The notes below the pieces were generated by a model that saw nothing but the letters and a program-made list of their open reading frames with translations, had not been told where the DNA came from and made no database searches. Positions 50,334 to 57,688 of a DNA stretch of 64,000 bases are shown piece after piece; within the stretch, counting starts at the first letter, position 1, and every line of letters starts with the position of its first letter. The position numbers were made by a program, and so were the translations under genes. The DNA is from Clostridium sp. BNL1100 (GTDB lineage: Bacteria > Bacillota > Clostridia > Acetivibrionales > DSM-1351), in contig NC_016791.1 of assembly GCF_000244875.1 (NCBI RefSeq), positions 3,911,001 to 3,975,000 of the forward strand, read 5' to 3'.

Positions 50334-50342
50334 TTGTATTAA

Positions 50343-51992
50343 TTAGTCATAATAGGAAACCCGCTGTTTCATCACGATTCCGGATTTGAATTGGATTTCG
50401 ATCAGTTCCTCGTTGATTACCCTGATGTTCTGCAGAAGCCTTCGGACTAAGTCGTTGTCAAATTCTCGTATCTCGCAGGTGGTTTTCTTCAGGCAGACAT
50501 CCATGTCGGTGACCCTTTGTTGAAAGCTTTCCGCCTGTTTCCGTTCCCGCACCAGATCCAGCTTCTTCTGCTTTAAATTCTTGATCTGCTCTGCGATCCT
50601 CTGGTACTGTTCGTCAAAATCTTCTGTGAGGGAACCCTTCTTTGCGTTTTCCTCGATCAGGGCCAGCATCTCACCCTGAAGCTTTTCGATCTGCCCGTCA
50701 TATTCGGTCGGTACATTTTTGGTGGAGTAGCTGCCGATGACCTGGATGACGTTTTCACGGAAGGCGCCGACAAACTCGCCGCGGTTTTCCACGACACTGT
50801 TTATGGCAGTCATAACTGCTTCCTGCAGGACTTCCTCTTTTAAGGTCGGGGAGTTTCTGCAGTTCTTGGTGCCGTTCTTCAGGCGATTCTCACACCGCCA
50901 CACGGCGCTTTTCTGACCGTATTTCGACCAGATCTGTCTGCGGTAAGGCTGTCCGCATTCCTTGCATACCATGATGTCTGTCAGGGCATATTTGGAGCTG
51001 TATTTGCTTTTCTCCTTTTTTGCTTTTCTGGCGACTGCGGATTTGCTCAGGCTTGCCCGCCTGGTTTTTTCCTCCTGTACCCGGTAGTAAAGCTCTTTCG
51101 GGACAATGGCTTCATGGTCATCCTGGATATAATATTGGGGGACGATGCCGTTATTCTTAACGCGCTTTTTGGAGAGGAAATCAACCGTATAAGTTTTCTG
51201 CTGAAGGACATCTCCCATGTATTTCTCGTTGCTCAGCATTTTATCAATGACGCCGGGGCACCACTGGGTTAATCCGGTGACGGTGGTGATCCCTTCATCA
51301 TCTAAAATCTTGCCGATTTGGACGATGCTGCTCCCTTCGAGGTAAAGCCGGAAAATCCGTCTGACCAGTTCTGCTTCCTCCGGTACGATGACCAGCTCAC
51401 CGTTCTTGTCCTTGGTGTAGCCTAAAAACTTATTATGGTTGACCGAGACGATTCCGTTTTCAAAGCGTCTGACCAGACCCCACCGGGTGTTCTCACTTAA
51501 GTTCCGGCTTTCTTCCTGTGCCTGGCTGCTTAAAATGGTGATTAAAAGCTCGCCGGTGCCCTCCAGTGTATTCACACCCTCTTTTTCGAAGAAGACGGCG
51601 ATATTCTTTTCCTTGAGTTTGCGGATATTCTGTAGGCTGTCTACCGTGTTTCTGGCGAAGCGGCTGACCGACTTGGTGATAACCATATCGATTTTCCCAG
51701 CCATGCAGTCTTCGATCATGGCGTTGAAGTCATCACGCTTTTTGGTGTTGGTTGCGCTTTTTCCATCGTCGGCATAAATACCGGCAAGCTTCCAGTTGGG
51801 GTTGCTCTTGATTTTTTCAGTGTAGTAGGAAACCTGGGCTTCATAACTGGTTTCCTGCTGTTCCAGTGTCGTGCTGACACGGCAGTATGCCGCTACCCGC
51901 AGGGTTTTAAACTGAGGCTTTATGCTCCGGTCATATTCCGGCTGGGATGGTATAACCGATATGTTTTTCTTTTTCGCTGTTGCTGTCTGCAT
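50343..51992 (-). CDS. Large serine recombinase
   Basis: About 549 residues from ATG 51992 behind GGAGAAG. The resolvase domain begins RVAAYCRVSTTLEQQETSYE with the catalytic Ser and includes DMVITKSVSRFARNTVD. A recombinase domain follows (GITTVTGLTQWCPGVIDKML), then a zinc ribbon (CKECGQPYRR ... CENRLKNGTKNC) and a coiled-coil. This is the TndX/TnpX type that excises and integrates ICEs. It is the last of the recombinase genes and is followed by a terminator. Confidence 0.93.
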   Translation of the reverse strand: MQTATAKKKNISVIPSQPEYDRSIKPQFKTLRVAAYCRVSTTLEQQETSYEAQVSYYTEKIKSNPNWKLAGIYADDGKSATNTKKRDDFNAMIEDCMAGKIDMVITKSVSRFARNTVDSLQNIRKLKEKNIAVFFEKEGVNTLEGTGELLITILSSQAQEESRNLSENTRWGLVRRFENGIVSVNHNKFLGYTKDKNGELVIVPEEAELVRRIFRLYLEGSSIVQIGKILDDEGITTVTGLTQWCPGVIDKMLSNEKYMGDVLQQKTYTVDFLSKKRVKNNGIVPQYYIQDDHEAIVPKELYYRVQEEKTRRASLSKSAVARKAKKEKSKYSSKYALTDIMVCKECGQPYRRQIWSKYGQKSAVWRCENRLKNGTKNCRNSPTLKEEVLQEAVMTAINSVVENRGEFVGAFRENVIQVIGSYSTKNVPTEYDGQIEKLQGEMLALIEENAKKGSLTEDFDEQYQRIAEQIKNLKQKKLDLVRERKQAESFQQRVTDMDVCLKKTTCEIREFDNDLVRRLLQNIRVINEELIEIQFKSGIVMKQRVSYYD

Positions 51993-52149
51993 TACATTCT
52001 TCTCCTTTCCAAACGCTTTCCGCCTTTTCCCCAAAATATTTCTGCTGTGCTTCAGGGCTTAACTGCTCCACGCTACCCACTCTCATATAAATCACAACTT
52101 TTAAAGGTTTTTCCTTTTTATTTTTGGCTTCCTGTTTATCCTTTTTCAT
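51931..52149 (-). CDS. Short recombinase-like N-terminal protein
   Basis: A 72-residue protein. LKVVIYMRVGSVEQLSPEAQ resembles the beginning of a serine-recombinase domain, but the residue in the catalytic position is Gly (RVGS versus RVST). The rest is polar and basic. It overlaps the 50343-51992 recombinase start by about 60 nt. Possibly a recombination directionality or regulatory factor that interacts with the large recombinases; this is conjecture. Confidence 0.6.
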   Translation of the reverse strand: MKKDKQEAKNKKEKPLKVVIYMRVGSVEQLSPEAQQKYFGEKAESVWKGEECNADSNSEKEKHIGYTIPAGI

Positions 52150-52184
52150 GATTTCACCCTTTCCTATGTAGTTTTTTGAAGGAG

Positions 52185-53084
52185 TCAGTATTCGGCCTCG
52201 ATGGTTAAACCGTTGATAAATTCAAACACCAGCGGCTGATCGGTATGGACGATGATTTGCCTGACCACCGTGGAAAACAGTTCCTCGTCAAAATCCCAGA
52301 GAGGTGGTCTGCCTGAAAATGCCTGTTTCATCTTTCCGGTGTTATAGTCGGTGTCATCAATCCGCGCCGTTTGATAAAAGGCTTTTGCCCGCTCATAAAG
52401 AAGAGCCGGAAGCTCTTTGGACGAATACCGCCCTTCTGCTTCCAGCTCTTTAATCTGCTGATCCAATTTATGAAATTCTCGGTTATATGGTACAGGCTCT
52501 TTCTTTGGCTTTCGGTCAAGGATTTGTATTCTGGTGAGAATCCGGTTGGCGACGTCAAGGAAGGCTTTTTCAATCTGTTTATCTGTGAGGAAGCCACAGC
52601 GGCAGTACACTCTGTTCCTGTAGATATATCTCTTGCATTTCCAGAGACTGCGTTCCGTAGCTTTGCCGCAGTGTTCGATGTATATGCGATAAACCTCGCC
52701 GCATTCTCCGCACCGGAGTTTTCCAGTGAAGGTGTATTGATGTTTCATGCAGTTAGGGTGAATGCCCCGCCCCAGCTGTTCACAGCGCTCTTTCCGGCGT
52801 TTCTGCACCTGCTCAAACAATCCGGCATCAATCATCTGCGGGTAGAATTCATCCCCCAGGTATTTGATATTCTCCAATATCTTGCCGATGGAGCCGTGAT
52901 TCCATGAGGCTTTGTTGTTGGCGTTCAAAAACCCCATTTTGGTTAACTGCTTTGCTATCGCATGGGTGGCGGTTCCGGACAGATAATCTGCAAATACTTT
53001 TTTTACGACAGCCGCCTTGGGCTCGTCAAACTGTATTTTTCCTTCCACCAGCTTATAGCCGATGGGCATATGCCTCTGCATCAT
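52185..53084 (-). CDS. Serine-recombinase paralogue lacking the catalytic domain
   Basis: About 299 residues from ATG 53084 behind AAAGGAGG. It begins directly in the recombinase domain (PIGYKLVEGKIQFDEPKAAV), followed by a zinc ribbon (CGECGEVYRIYIEHC ... CKRYIYRNRVYC) and coiled-coil. The first 150 residues of a normal recombinase (with the catalytic Ser) are absent. It overlaps the end of the next recombinase, so it is co-expressed. It may bind att DNA as an inactive subunit. Confidence 0.85.
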   Translation of the reverse strand: MMQRHMPIGYKLVEGKIQFDEPKAAVVKKVFADYLSGTATHAIAKQLTKMGFLNANNKASWNHGSIGKILENIKYLGDEFYPQMIDAGLFEQVQKRRKERCEQLGRGIHPNCMKHQYTFTGKLRCGECGEVYRIYIEHCGKATERSLWKCKRYIYRNRVYCRCGFLTDKQIEKAFLDVANRILTRIQILDRKPKKEPVPYNREFHKLDQQIKELEAEGRYSSKELPALLYERAKAFYQTARIDDTDYNTGKMKQAFSGRPPLWDFDEELFSTVVRQIIVHTDQPLVFEFINGLTIEAEY

Positions 53085-54684
53085 CTTCTGCCGCCTCCTT
53101 TCTGTAGGGCTCGGACAACTCCAGCCGGTTGATGAGCCGGAAGGTAATTTGTCCGTTTTCCTGTACGATGACCTTGTCTGTGGTCTGTAAAAATAAATCC
53201 TCACGATATGCTTCCATCACATCAGGATTGTTTCTGATCAGCTCCAGCAGAAGTTCCGTTCCGGCGATTTCCCGGTCAAAACCGTTATTGTCCAGAAGCT
53301 GGCTCCTTTTCTTTTTCGTCGCGGCAAGTTCCAGTATCAGTGCATTTTGCCGCTCTATAAAAACAACAGGGTCAATATACCCTTTCGACACCAGTCTGCT
53401 GAGTATATGACCTTGCTCTGTCAGTTCCATAATCCTGTTACTGCATTCACCGATTTCCTGTTCCTGCTGTTCATCTATCCGGAGTTTTTTGAGTGTATCC
53501 AGCAGGGGAATCAGCATTTCCGTATAGTTGCTTATGAGTTTGTTCCACATCACGGTGAAAGCCCACTTAATATCATCCTCCCGGACAGCCTTCTGGCTGC
53601 ATCTGGTGCTGTCCTCGATATGCCTGTGACAGCTCCACTGGATTTTCTCATAGGGCTTGCCGATATAGATTTTCTGCCTTCTAAACGTACTGCCGCATTC
53701 CCCGCAGAGGATTTTACTGCTGAACGCATACCGGCTTTGGTACTTTTCCAAATCGTCCATCCCCATCTGCTTTCTGCGGTATTCAAAAATTTCCATGACC
53801 GCCTCCGCCTGTTCCCTTGTGATGAGGGGTTCGTGGTTGTCCTCAATCAGATACTGAGGAAGCTGGCCTTTGTTGGGTTTTCGCTTAAAGGGAATCACCT
53901 CCGTGGTCAATGTTTTCTGATGGAGCAGATCTCCGGTATAAACAGGATTCTGGAGAATTTCCTTGACTACCCCGTCCTGCCATTTTTCAGCCGAACGGAT
54001 GGTGGGGATTCCTGCTTCCGATAAATCTTTGGCAATCACATAGGTGCCTTTGCCATTTAAGTATTCTCGGAAGATGTGGCGGACCACCGCAGCTTCTTCC
54101 TCCTGCAGGATCAGCTCCCCGTTCTCATCCTTGGTATAGCCGTATGCGGGAGTGCCAAGGATGAAGGTGCCGTCCTGAAAGCGTTTCACGGCGGCCCATT
54201 TGTTGTTGGTTGAGATACTTTCGGATTCACCCTGCGCCAGAGAGCTTAAGATAGTCAGCATCTGTTCTCTTTTCTCCGACAGGCTGTTGATGTGTTCCTT
54301 TTCAAAAAAGACCGCGATGCCAAGCTCCTTCAATCTCCGGATTGCTTGGATGCTGTCCACGGTGTTCCTGGCGAATCTGGTCACGGATTTCGTGATGACC
54401 ATATCGATCTTACCATCTTCGCAGTCCTTCATCATCCTTAAAAAGTCATCTCTTTTTTGCAGCTTCGTTCCGCTTCTTGCTTCATCGGCATAAATTCCGG
54501 CGAACTGCCAATCCTCCTGATCTTCGATCAGGGTTTTGTAATACTTAAGCTGTGCAGAAAAGGAATTCTGCTGTTCGCGGGAGTCGGTGCTTACCCTGCA
54601 ATAGGCGCAAACCCGCTTTTTCGGCTGTAATTGCTGGGTAATCTGTTGCTTTACAGGATCAATTTTTGTTATCTTTTTTGCCAT
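53053..54684 (-). CDS. Large serine recombinase
   Basis: A 543-residue protein. The resolvase domain has KKRVCAYCRVSTDSREQQNS with the catalytic Ser near residue 29, then DMVITKSVTRFARNTVDSIQ. The recombinase domain (TYVIAKDLSEAGIPTIRSAE), zinc ribbon (CGECGSTFRRQ ... CHRHIEDSTRC) and a C-terminal coiled-coil follow. Nothing appears damaged. A fragment of a close relative is found at 62936-63083. Confidence 0.93.
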   Translation of the reverse strand: MAKKITKIDPVKQQITQQLQPKKRVCAYCRVSTDSREQQNSFSAQLKYYKTLIEDQEDWQFAGIYADEARSGTKLQKRDDFLRMMKDCEDGKIDMVITKSVTRFARNTVDSIQAIRRLKELGIAVFFEKEHINSLSEKREQMLTILSSLAQGESESISTNNKWAAVKRFQDGTFILGTPAYGYTKDENGELILQEEEAAVVRHIFREYLNGKGTYVIAKDLSEAGIPTIRSAEKWQDGVVKEILQNPVYTGDLLHQKTLTTEVIPFKRKPNKGQLPQYLIEDNHEPLITREQAEAVMEIFEYRRKQMGMDDLEKYQSRYAFSSKILCGECGSTFRRQKIYIGKPYEKIQWSCHRHIEDSTRCSQKAVREDDIKWAFTVMWNKLISNYTEMLIPLLDTLKKLRIDEQQEQEIGECSNRIMELTEQGHILSRLVSKGYIDPVVFIERQNALILELAATKKKRSQLLDNNGFDREIAGTELLLELIRNNPDVMEAYREDLFLQTTDKVIVQENGQITFRLINRLELSEPYRKEAAEDDAEAYAHRL

Positions 54685-54762
54685 GTTTTTCTCTCCTTCC
54701 TTTTTATTTGACCTCTGTTAGCAACACACATTACCACAACATTTCAGATATAGCTAGTGTTA

Positions 54763-54924
54763 TTACGCATATACTTTTGAAAGTTCGGGCGTGAAAGTTT
54801 GACGGTTCAAATCATCTATTTTTTGGTATTCAGAAGGGGTGATAATGCCGTTTCGGAGCATGATATCCAGCAGTTTTACCGCCACCTTGTAATTCACTTC
54901 GTTGGCTTCTTCGGTTCTTGACAT
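54763..54924 (-). CDS. Small SHOCT-like protein before the recombinases
   Basis: A 53-residue protein, MSRTEEANEVNYKVAVKLLD then IMLRNGIITPSEYQKIDDL. The GIITPSEYQ segment is the SHOCT-like pattern. Start ATG 54924 follows GGAGGTG. It lies between the 123-residue resolvase-like gene and the first full recombinase. Proteins of this size before recombinases in ICEs are often conserved; a role as a recombination factor is possible. Confidence 0.65.
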   Translation of the reverse strand: MSRTEEANEVNYKVAVKLLDIMLRNGIITPSEYQKIDDLNRQTFTPELSKVYA

Positions 54925-54942
54925 ACTGAGACACCTCCCATC

Positions 54943-55314
54943 CTAATTGAAAAAAACAGCCAGGTTTTGATGCTCCGTCTGAATTTCTCCCTCCAGCGGG
55001 GAATAGAGCCGGATACCCAACTGCTCCAGACCCTGGAGAAACTCCTGCGTTTCCTGCGTGTCCCGCCCCAGGCGGTCAAACCTTTTCACCAGAAGCACAT
55101 CCATTTTCCCATCCCCAGCGGCTTGTATGACCTCCCCCAGACCGGCGCGGTTATATTCCAGGCCGCTTCCGAGATCTTCGGAACAGCCGGCCACTTCAAA
55201 GCCCATCTGCTCCGCATAGTCATAAAGTTCTTTCTTCTGATTTTTTATGCTGCCATGGGTATCTTCCGGAGCATCGATCCGGCAGTAAATCCAGGCACGT
55301 TTCTGTTCCTTCAT
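54943..55314 (-). CDS. Resolvase-domain-only protein lacking the catalytic serine
   Basis: A 123-residue protein with the resolvase fold: RAWIYCRIDAPEDTHGSIKN, QKKELYDYAEQMGFEV, MDVLLVKRFDRLGRDTQETQ and EFLQGLEQLGIRLYSP. Where active enzymes have YCRVS it reads YCRID, so the nucleophile is replaced by Asp. No DNA-binding domain is attached. It precedes the SHOCT-like gene. It may pair with the catalytic-domain-less paralogue at 52185-53084 or act as a regulator. Confidence 0.8.
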   Translation of the reverse strand: MKEQKRAWIYCRIDAPEDTHGSIKNQKKELYDYAEQMGFEVAGCSEDLGSGLEYNRAGLGEVIQAAGDGKMDVLLVKRFDRLGRDTQETQEFLQGLEQLGIRLYSPLEGEIQTEHQNLAVFFN

Positions 55315-55345
55315 ACATAATCCTCCGTTTCTGTTTTTCGGAAAG

Positions 55346-55383
55346 GAACAGGCAGCGGGAGTCTTGCATCCTGCCGCCTGTTC
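55346..55383 (-). terminator. Hairpin before the resolvase-like gene
   Basis: GAACAGGCGGCAGG and CCGCTGCCTGTTC form an imperfect stem on the minus strand, followed by CTTTCC. The AGGA ribosome site comes about 25 nt later. Confidence 0.6.
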
Positions 55384-55428
55384 AGGCCGATCTTCCTATT
55401 CGTTTGATTTTACTGATCATAGCAGGCG

Positions 55429-55803
55429 CTACAGCATCCGCATCTCGGCTTCCGTGGCCTGCCGGTCTTCCTCGTCTAAAAAGGCTCGATACTCCGCTTC
55501 ATCCGCGATCAGGATGCTGTCCGGCTCTTTCTCGCCCAGCTGCATGGGAACCAGGTCTTTCAGGATTTCCTGCAGCAGCTTCTGATCTGGGCATTGGTTG
55601 ATGAATTCCCCGAACGTATTCAGGATCAGCCGGTCTGCCAAATCCGTTAAAATCATTTTGTCCGTATTTTCCTTGTGCAGCATGATGAAGCTGGCGATGT
55701 TGGACGGAGAATTCTCAAAGTAATATTCCTTCCGGCTCCCATCATAGCCATATACATATCCGGTTACCACGTCTTTACTTAACAGTTCAGCCACTTTTTC
55801 CAT
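55429..55803 (-). CDS. ICE protein of unknown function upstream of the recombinases
   Basis: About 124 residues from ATG 55803 behind AAGGAGG. Helical protein with VAELLSKDVVTGYVYGYDG, YYFENSPSNIASFIMLHKEN and LLQEILKDLVPMQLGEKEPD. Family not recognised. It ends ATEAEMRML, one of the shared tail forms. It is the first gene of the recombinase cluster. Confidence 0.68.
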   Translation of the reverse strand: MEKVAELLSKDVVTGYVYGYDGSRKEYYFENSPSNIASFIMLHKENTDKMILTDLADRLILNTFGEFINQCPDQKLLQEILKDLVPMQLGEKEPDSILIADEAEYRAFLDEEDRQATEAEMRML

Positions 55804-55828
55804 TACAATTCCTCCTTGTAAATTTATA

Positions 55829-55889
55829 TTTGATCTTACAAGGATGCGGCAGGGCATGGTGGTCCTGCCGCATAGTTTCTAAGATCAAA
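55829..55889. repeat. Nested inverted repeat in the leader of the recombinase cluster
   Basis: TTTGATCTTA (55829-55838) pairs with TAAGATCAAA (55880-55889), and inside it ATGCGGCAGG (55844-55853) pairs with CCTGCCGCAT (55864-55873). On the minus strand this ends 20 nt before the ribosome site of the 55429-55803 gene. It lacks a T-run, so it may be a regulatory hairpin or a protein-binding site. Confidence 0.7.
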
Positions 55890-55957
55890 CGATCTGCTTG
55901 TTCTTCATTTAAATAACAGTTATCATGCTTCTATTCGACACAAACTTCCCGAAGCTA

Positions 55958-56036
55958 GGGCGGCAGCATAAACGGTTTGCCAGTTAAGCAAACACCATAG
56001 GAATTTCACCTCTCCGTGGTTCTCACCGAGCCGCCC
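55958..56036 (-). ncRNA. Candidate structured RNA in a gene-free stretch
   Basis: On the minus strand GGGCGGC (56036-56030) and GCCGCCC (55964-55958) close a junction that contains a hairpin GTTTGC-loop-GCAAAC and a stem-loop CTCGGTG...CACGGAG. The rest of 55890-56290 has no believable gene (a 78-codon minus frame is unconvincing). The three-way layout looks more ordered than chance, but no family was recognised. It could be a leader element of the recombinase genes or part of an attachment/ICE-end region. Confidence 0.35.
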
Positions 56037-56296
56037 CCATTGCGATGTCTGTGGCTGGGCGGAAGTAGCATTATCACTGTCCATTTCATTGCGAAACAGT
56101 CTACTACAGACTGTTTTATGACCGGGTGTTCTCGCTCGTCACCTTCGATGCCATCGGTTCGACGGATGTCTGTCACCCATCCGCAGGCAGTCTCGGCGCA
56201 CCCGTCAATGTCGCTGCCGCTCATCACGGCTGGACAGCTCATGTATTTATGTTGCCGGATATATAATTTTCAAAGAACAGAAGAGAGAATAGAAAA

Positions 56297-56333
56297 ACCC
56301 CCTCACTTACTTCCACGTTGAGTGAGGGGGTTG
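56297..56333 (-). terminator. Intrinsic terminator after the sigma-like gene
   Basis: AACCCCCTCACT and AGTGAGGGGGTT form a perfect 12-bp stem followed on the minus strand by TTTTTCTA. Confidence 0.85.
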
Positions 56334-56346
56334 GACCAAATTATTT

Positions 56347-56796
56347 TTACTTTTCTAAAAGTTTTTTCAGCCGTACCAGTATCCGGTCCTTTCTGTTATG
56401 AATAGTCATGCGGGGAATCCCTGTTTCTGCTGACAATTGATGCTCACTCTTACCCTTAAAAAACAGCTCGGTGATCAGCTCCTGTTCTTCTGGAGTAAGC
56501 AGTTTAAGACAGGTCAGCATTTTTTCAATCATTACTGCCTTTACCGCGGCATCCTCCACGCTTTCGCTCTCGGCGGCAAACTGCCGGTTTTCCTCCAGCA
56601 GACGTTCATAGGAGTCCTCCCGGCTTGGGACGTATGTAACGGTCCGCTTGGTGCCGTCAATCTGGCATTGCTCTACCTTCAGGTCGTACTGCTGGTACTC
56701 CATCTTCCGGTCGCTTTTTTCCAGTACCTCTATCATTTCATCGTTCAAATCGGGGTATTTTCCCCGATAGTTTGTCCTCTTTCTGAATTTAGCCAT
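56347..56796 (-). CDS. Sigma-70-region-4-like regulator
   Basis: About 149 residues from ATG 56796 behind GGAGG. The C-terminal part is sigma region-4-like: LLTPEEQELITELFFKGKSE then HQLSAETGIPRMTIHNRKDR. The N-terminal 90 residues are charged and lack region 2, so the protein may act with a host sigma factor or as a plain HTH regulator. It sits between the c-di-GMP riboswitch and the recombinase cluster, in a leader similar to that of the gene at 1-199. It probably controls excision or transfer genes. Confidence 0.8.
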   Translation of the reverse strand: MAKFRKRTNYRGKYPDLNDEMIEVLEKSDRKMEYQQYDLKVEQCQIDGTKRTVTYVPSREDSYERLLEENRQFAAESESVEDAAVKAVMIEKMLTCLKLLTPEEQELITELFFKGKSEHQLSAETGIPRMTIHNRKDRILVRLKKLLEK

Positions 56797-56952
56797 AAGG
56801 CTTGTCCTCCATTTCATGATTTTTGAAATCTGAAAATGAAGAACAAGCGGAGGTGATCGGCAGCGTGCCTGATTCGACGGCTTTTTACAATAAAAGGAAA
56901 GTAATCGCTCGATATACTTCCCTAACGGTCGGAGTAGCAGTTTTCTTGTCGA

Positions 56953-56993
56953 AAAGAAAAAGCCAGCACTTTGCCTATGGCAAAATACTGGCT
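56953..56993 (-). terminator. Terminator in the leader of the sigma-like gene
   Basis: AGCCAG-ATTTTGCC and GGCAAAG-CTGGCT form a stem followed on the minus strand by TTTTTCTTTT. Between here and the riboswitch terminator (57171) only a 13-codon frame with an AAAGAGG site is visible (about 57056-57097), too short to call; otherwise I see nothing in 56820-57170. Confidence 0.75.
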
Positions 56994-57170
56994 TAAAATT
57001 ATATTGAGTAGGTGGTGGAGGGGCATATGTACGAAGTGCTCCGTCTTTATTTCGACCTCCAAAAAGGATAGAAGCAGGGAATAGTCATAAGGGTACCTCT
57101 TTCACCAGGAGCGTGGCAAAACCTTTGCATCTGATACCCCAAAATCATCCGTCAAAAGCCACAAATATGC

Positions 57171-57199
57171 AAAAGCCTGCCCTCGGAAAAAGGGCAGGC
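57171..57199 (-). terminator. Riboswitch expression-platform terminator
   Basis: GCCTGCCC and GGGCAGGC form a perfect 8-bp stem, followed on the minus strand by TTTTGC. It directly follows the second c-di-GMP aptamer. Confidence 0.85.
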
Positions 57200-57210
57200 T
57201 ATACGTGACT

Positions 57211-57296
57211 TCCGGCAGCCAGGCTATCATAACGCTTTTTGAAGCGTCTTAGACCCTACGGCTTTGCGTCCCCACCTTTAGGTGGGTTTGCCCTTG
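57211..57296 (-). ncRNA. Cyclic-di-GMP-I (GEMM-I) riboswitch aptamer, second copy
   Basis: On the minus strand GGGCAAACCCACC, TAAA loop, GGTGGGGACGCAAAGCC, GGGTCTAAG, a hairpin and ATGATAGCCTGGCTGCCGG follow in order, all GEMM-I landmarks. The P1 helix closes GGCAAACC/GGCTGCC. A terminator lies 12 nt downstream. The next gene in this direction is the sigma-like gene and then the recombinase cluster, so c-di-GMP may set expression of the ICE regulator and, indirectly, excision. Confidence 0.92.
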
Positions 57297-57466
57297 GCTT
57301 TGATATTCTATTTTTATTAATACTCACGATCCTTACTTATAGATTGATGCGGCTACGGCTAACTTCTCCTTCTTGCGCCGTTTTCATCCACTTCATTTGA
57401 TATTAGTAGAAATAATATCAGTCATTTGCTCGCCATCCAATAATGACGAAATTGCCTTTAGTATGT

Positions 57467-57688
57467 TCATCCACCTTGATTTAAGGCCATTTCCGCTTTA
57501 GCAAGCTCCCTGCCAAGATAGGCGGCATGGTCAAGACGGGAAAGTAATCCACGCTTTATAACTGTATTTGCAATATCTTCGGCGCTTTCTCCTCTAATTA
57601 CTTCGTTGATAAGCGAATCAACTTTGCAAAACCAAGTATTGCGCCCCCTTAAAGCCAATTTGCCTGAACGATTATCTATGCGTATCAA
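57467..57688 (-). CDS. Short DUF4346-like protein
   Basis: A 73-residue protein. The C-terminal part, ANTVIKRGLLSRLDHAAYLG then RELAKAEMAL, resembles the end of DUF4346 / MtrA-like proteins. It lacks the usual terminal extension. It overlaps the ZIP gene end by 4 nt, so it belongs to the metal operon. Function unknown. Confidence 0.6.
   Translation of the reverse strand: MIRIDNRSGKLALRGRNTWFCKVDSLINEVIRGESAEDIANTVIKRGLLSRLDHAAYLGRELAKAEMALNQGG

Noticed and set aside
56006-56242. Minus-strand frame of 78 codons
   Set aside because: No ribosome site, unusual composition, and it overlaps the stretch with RNA-like pairing.
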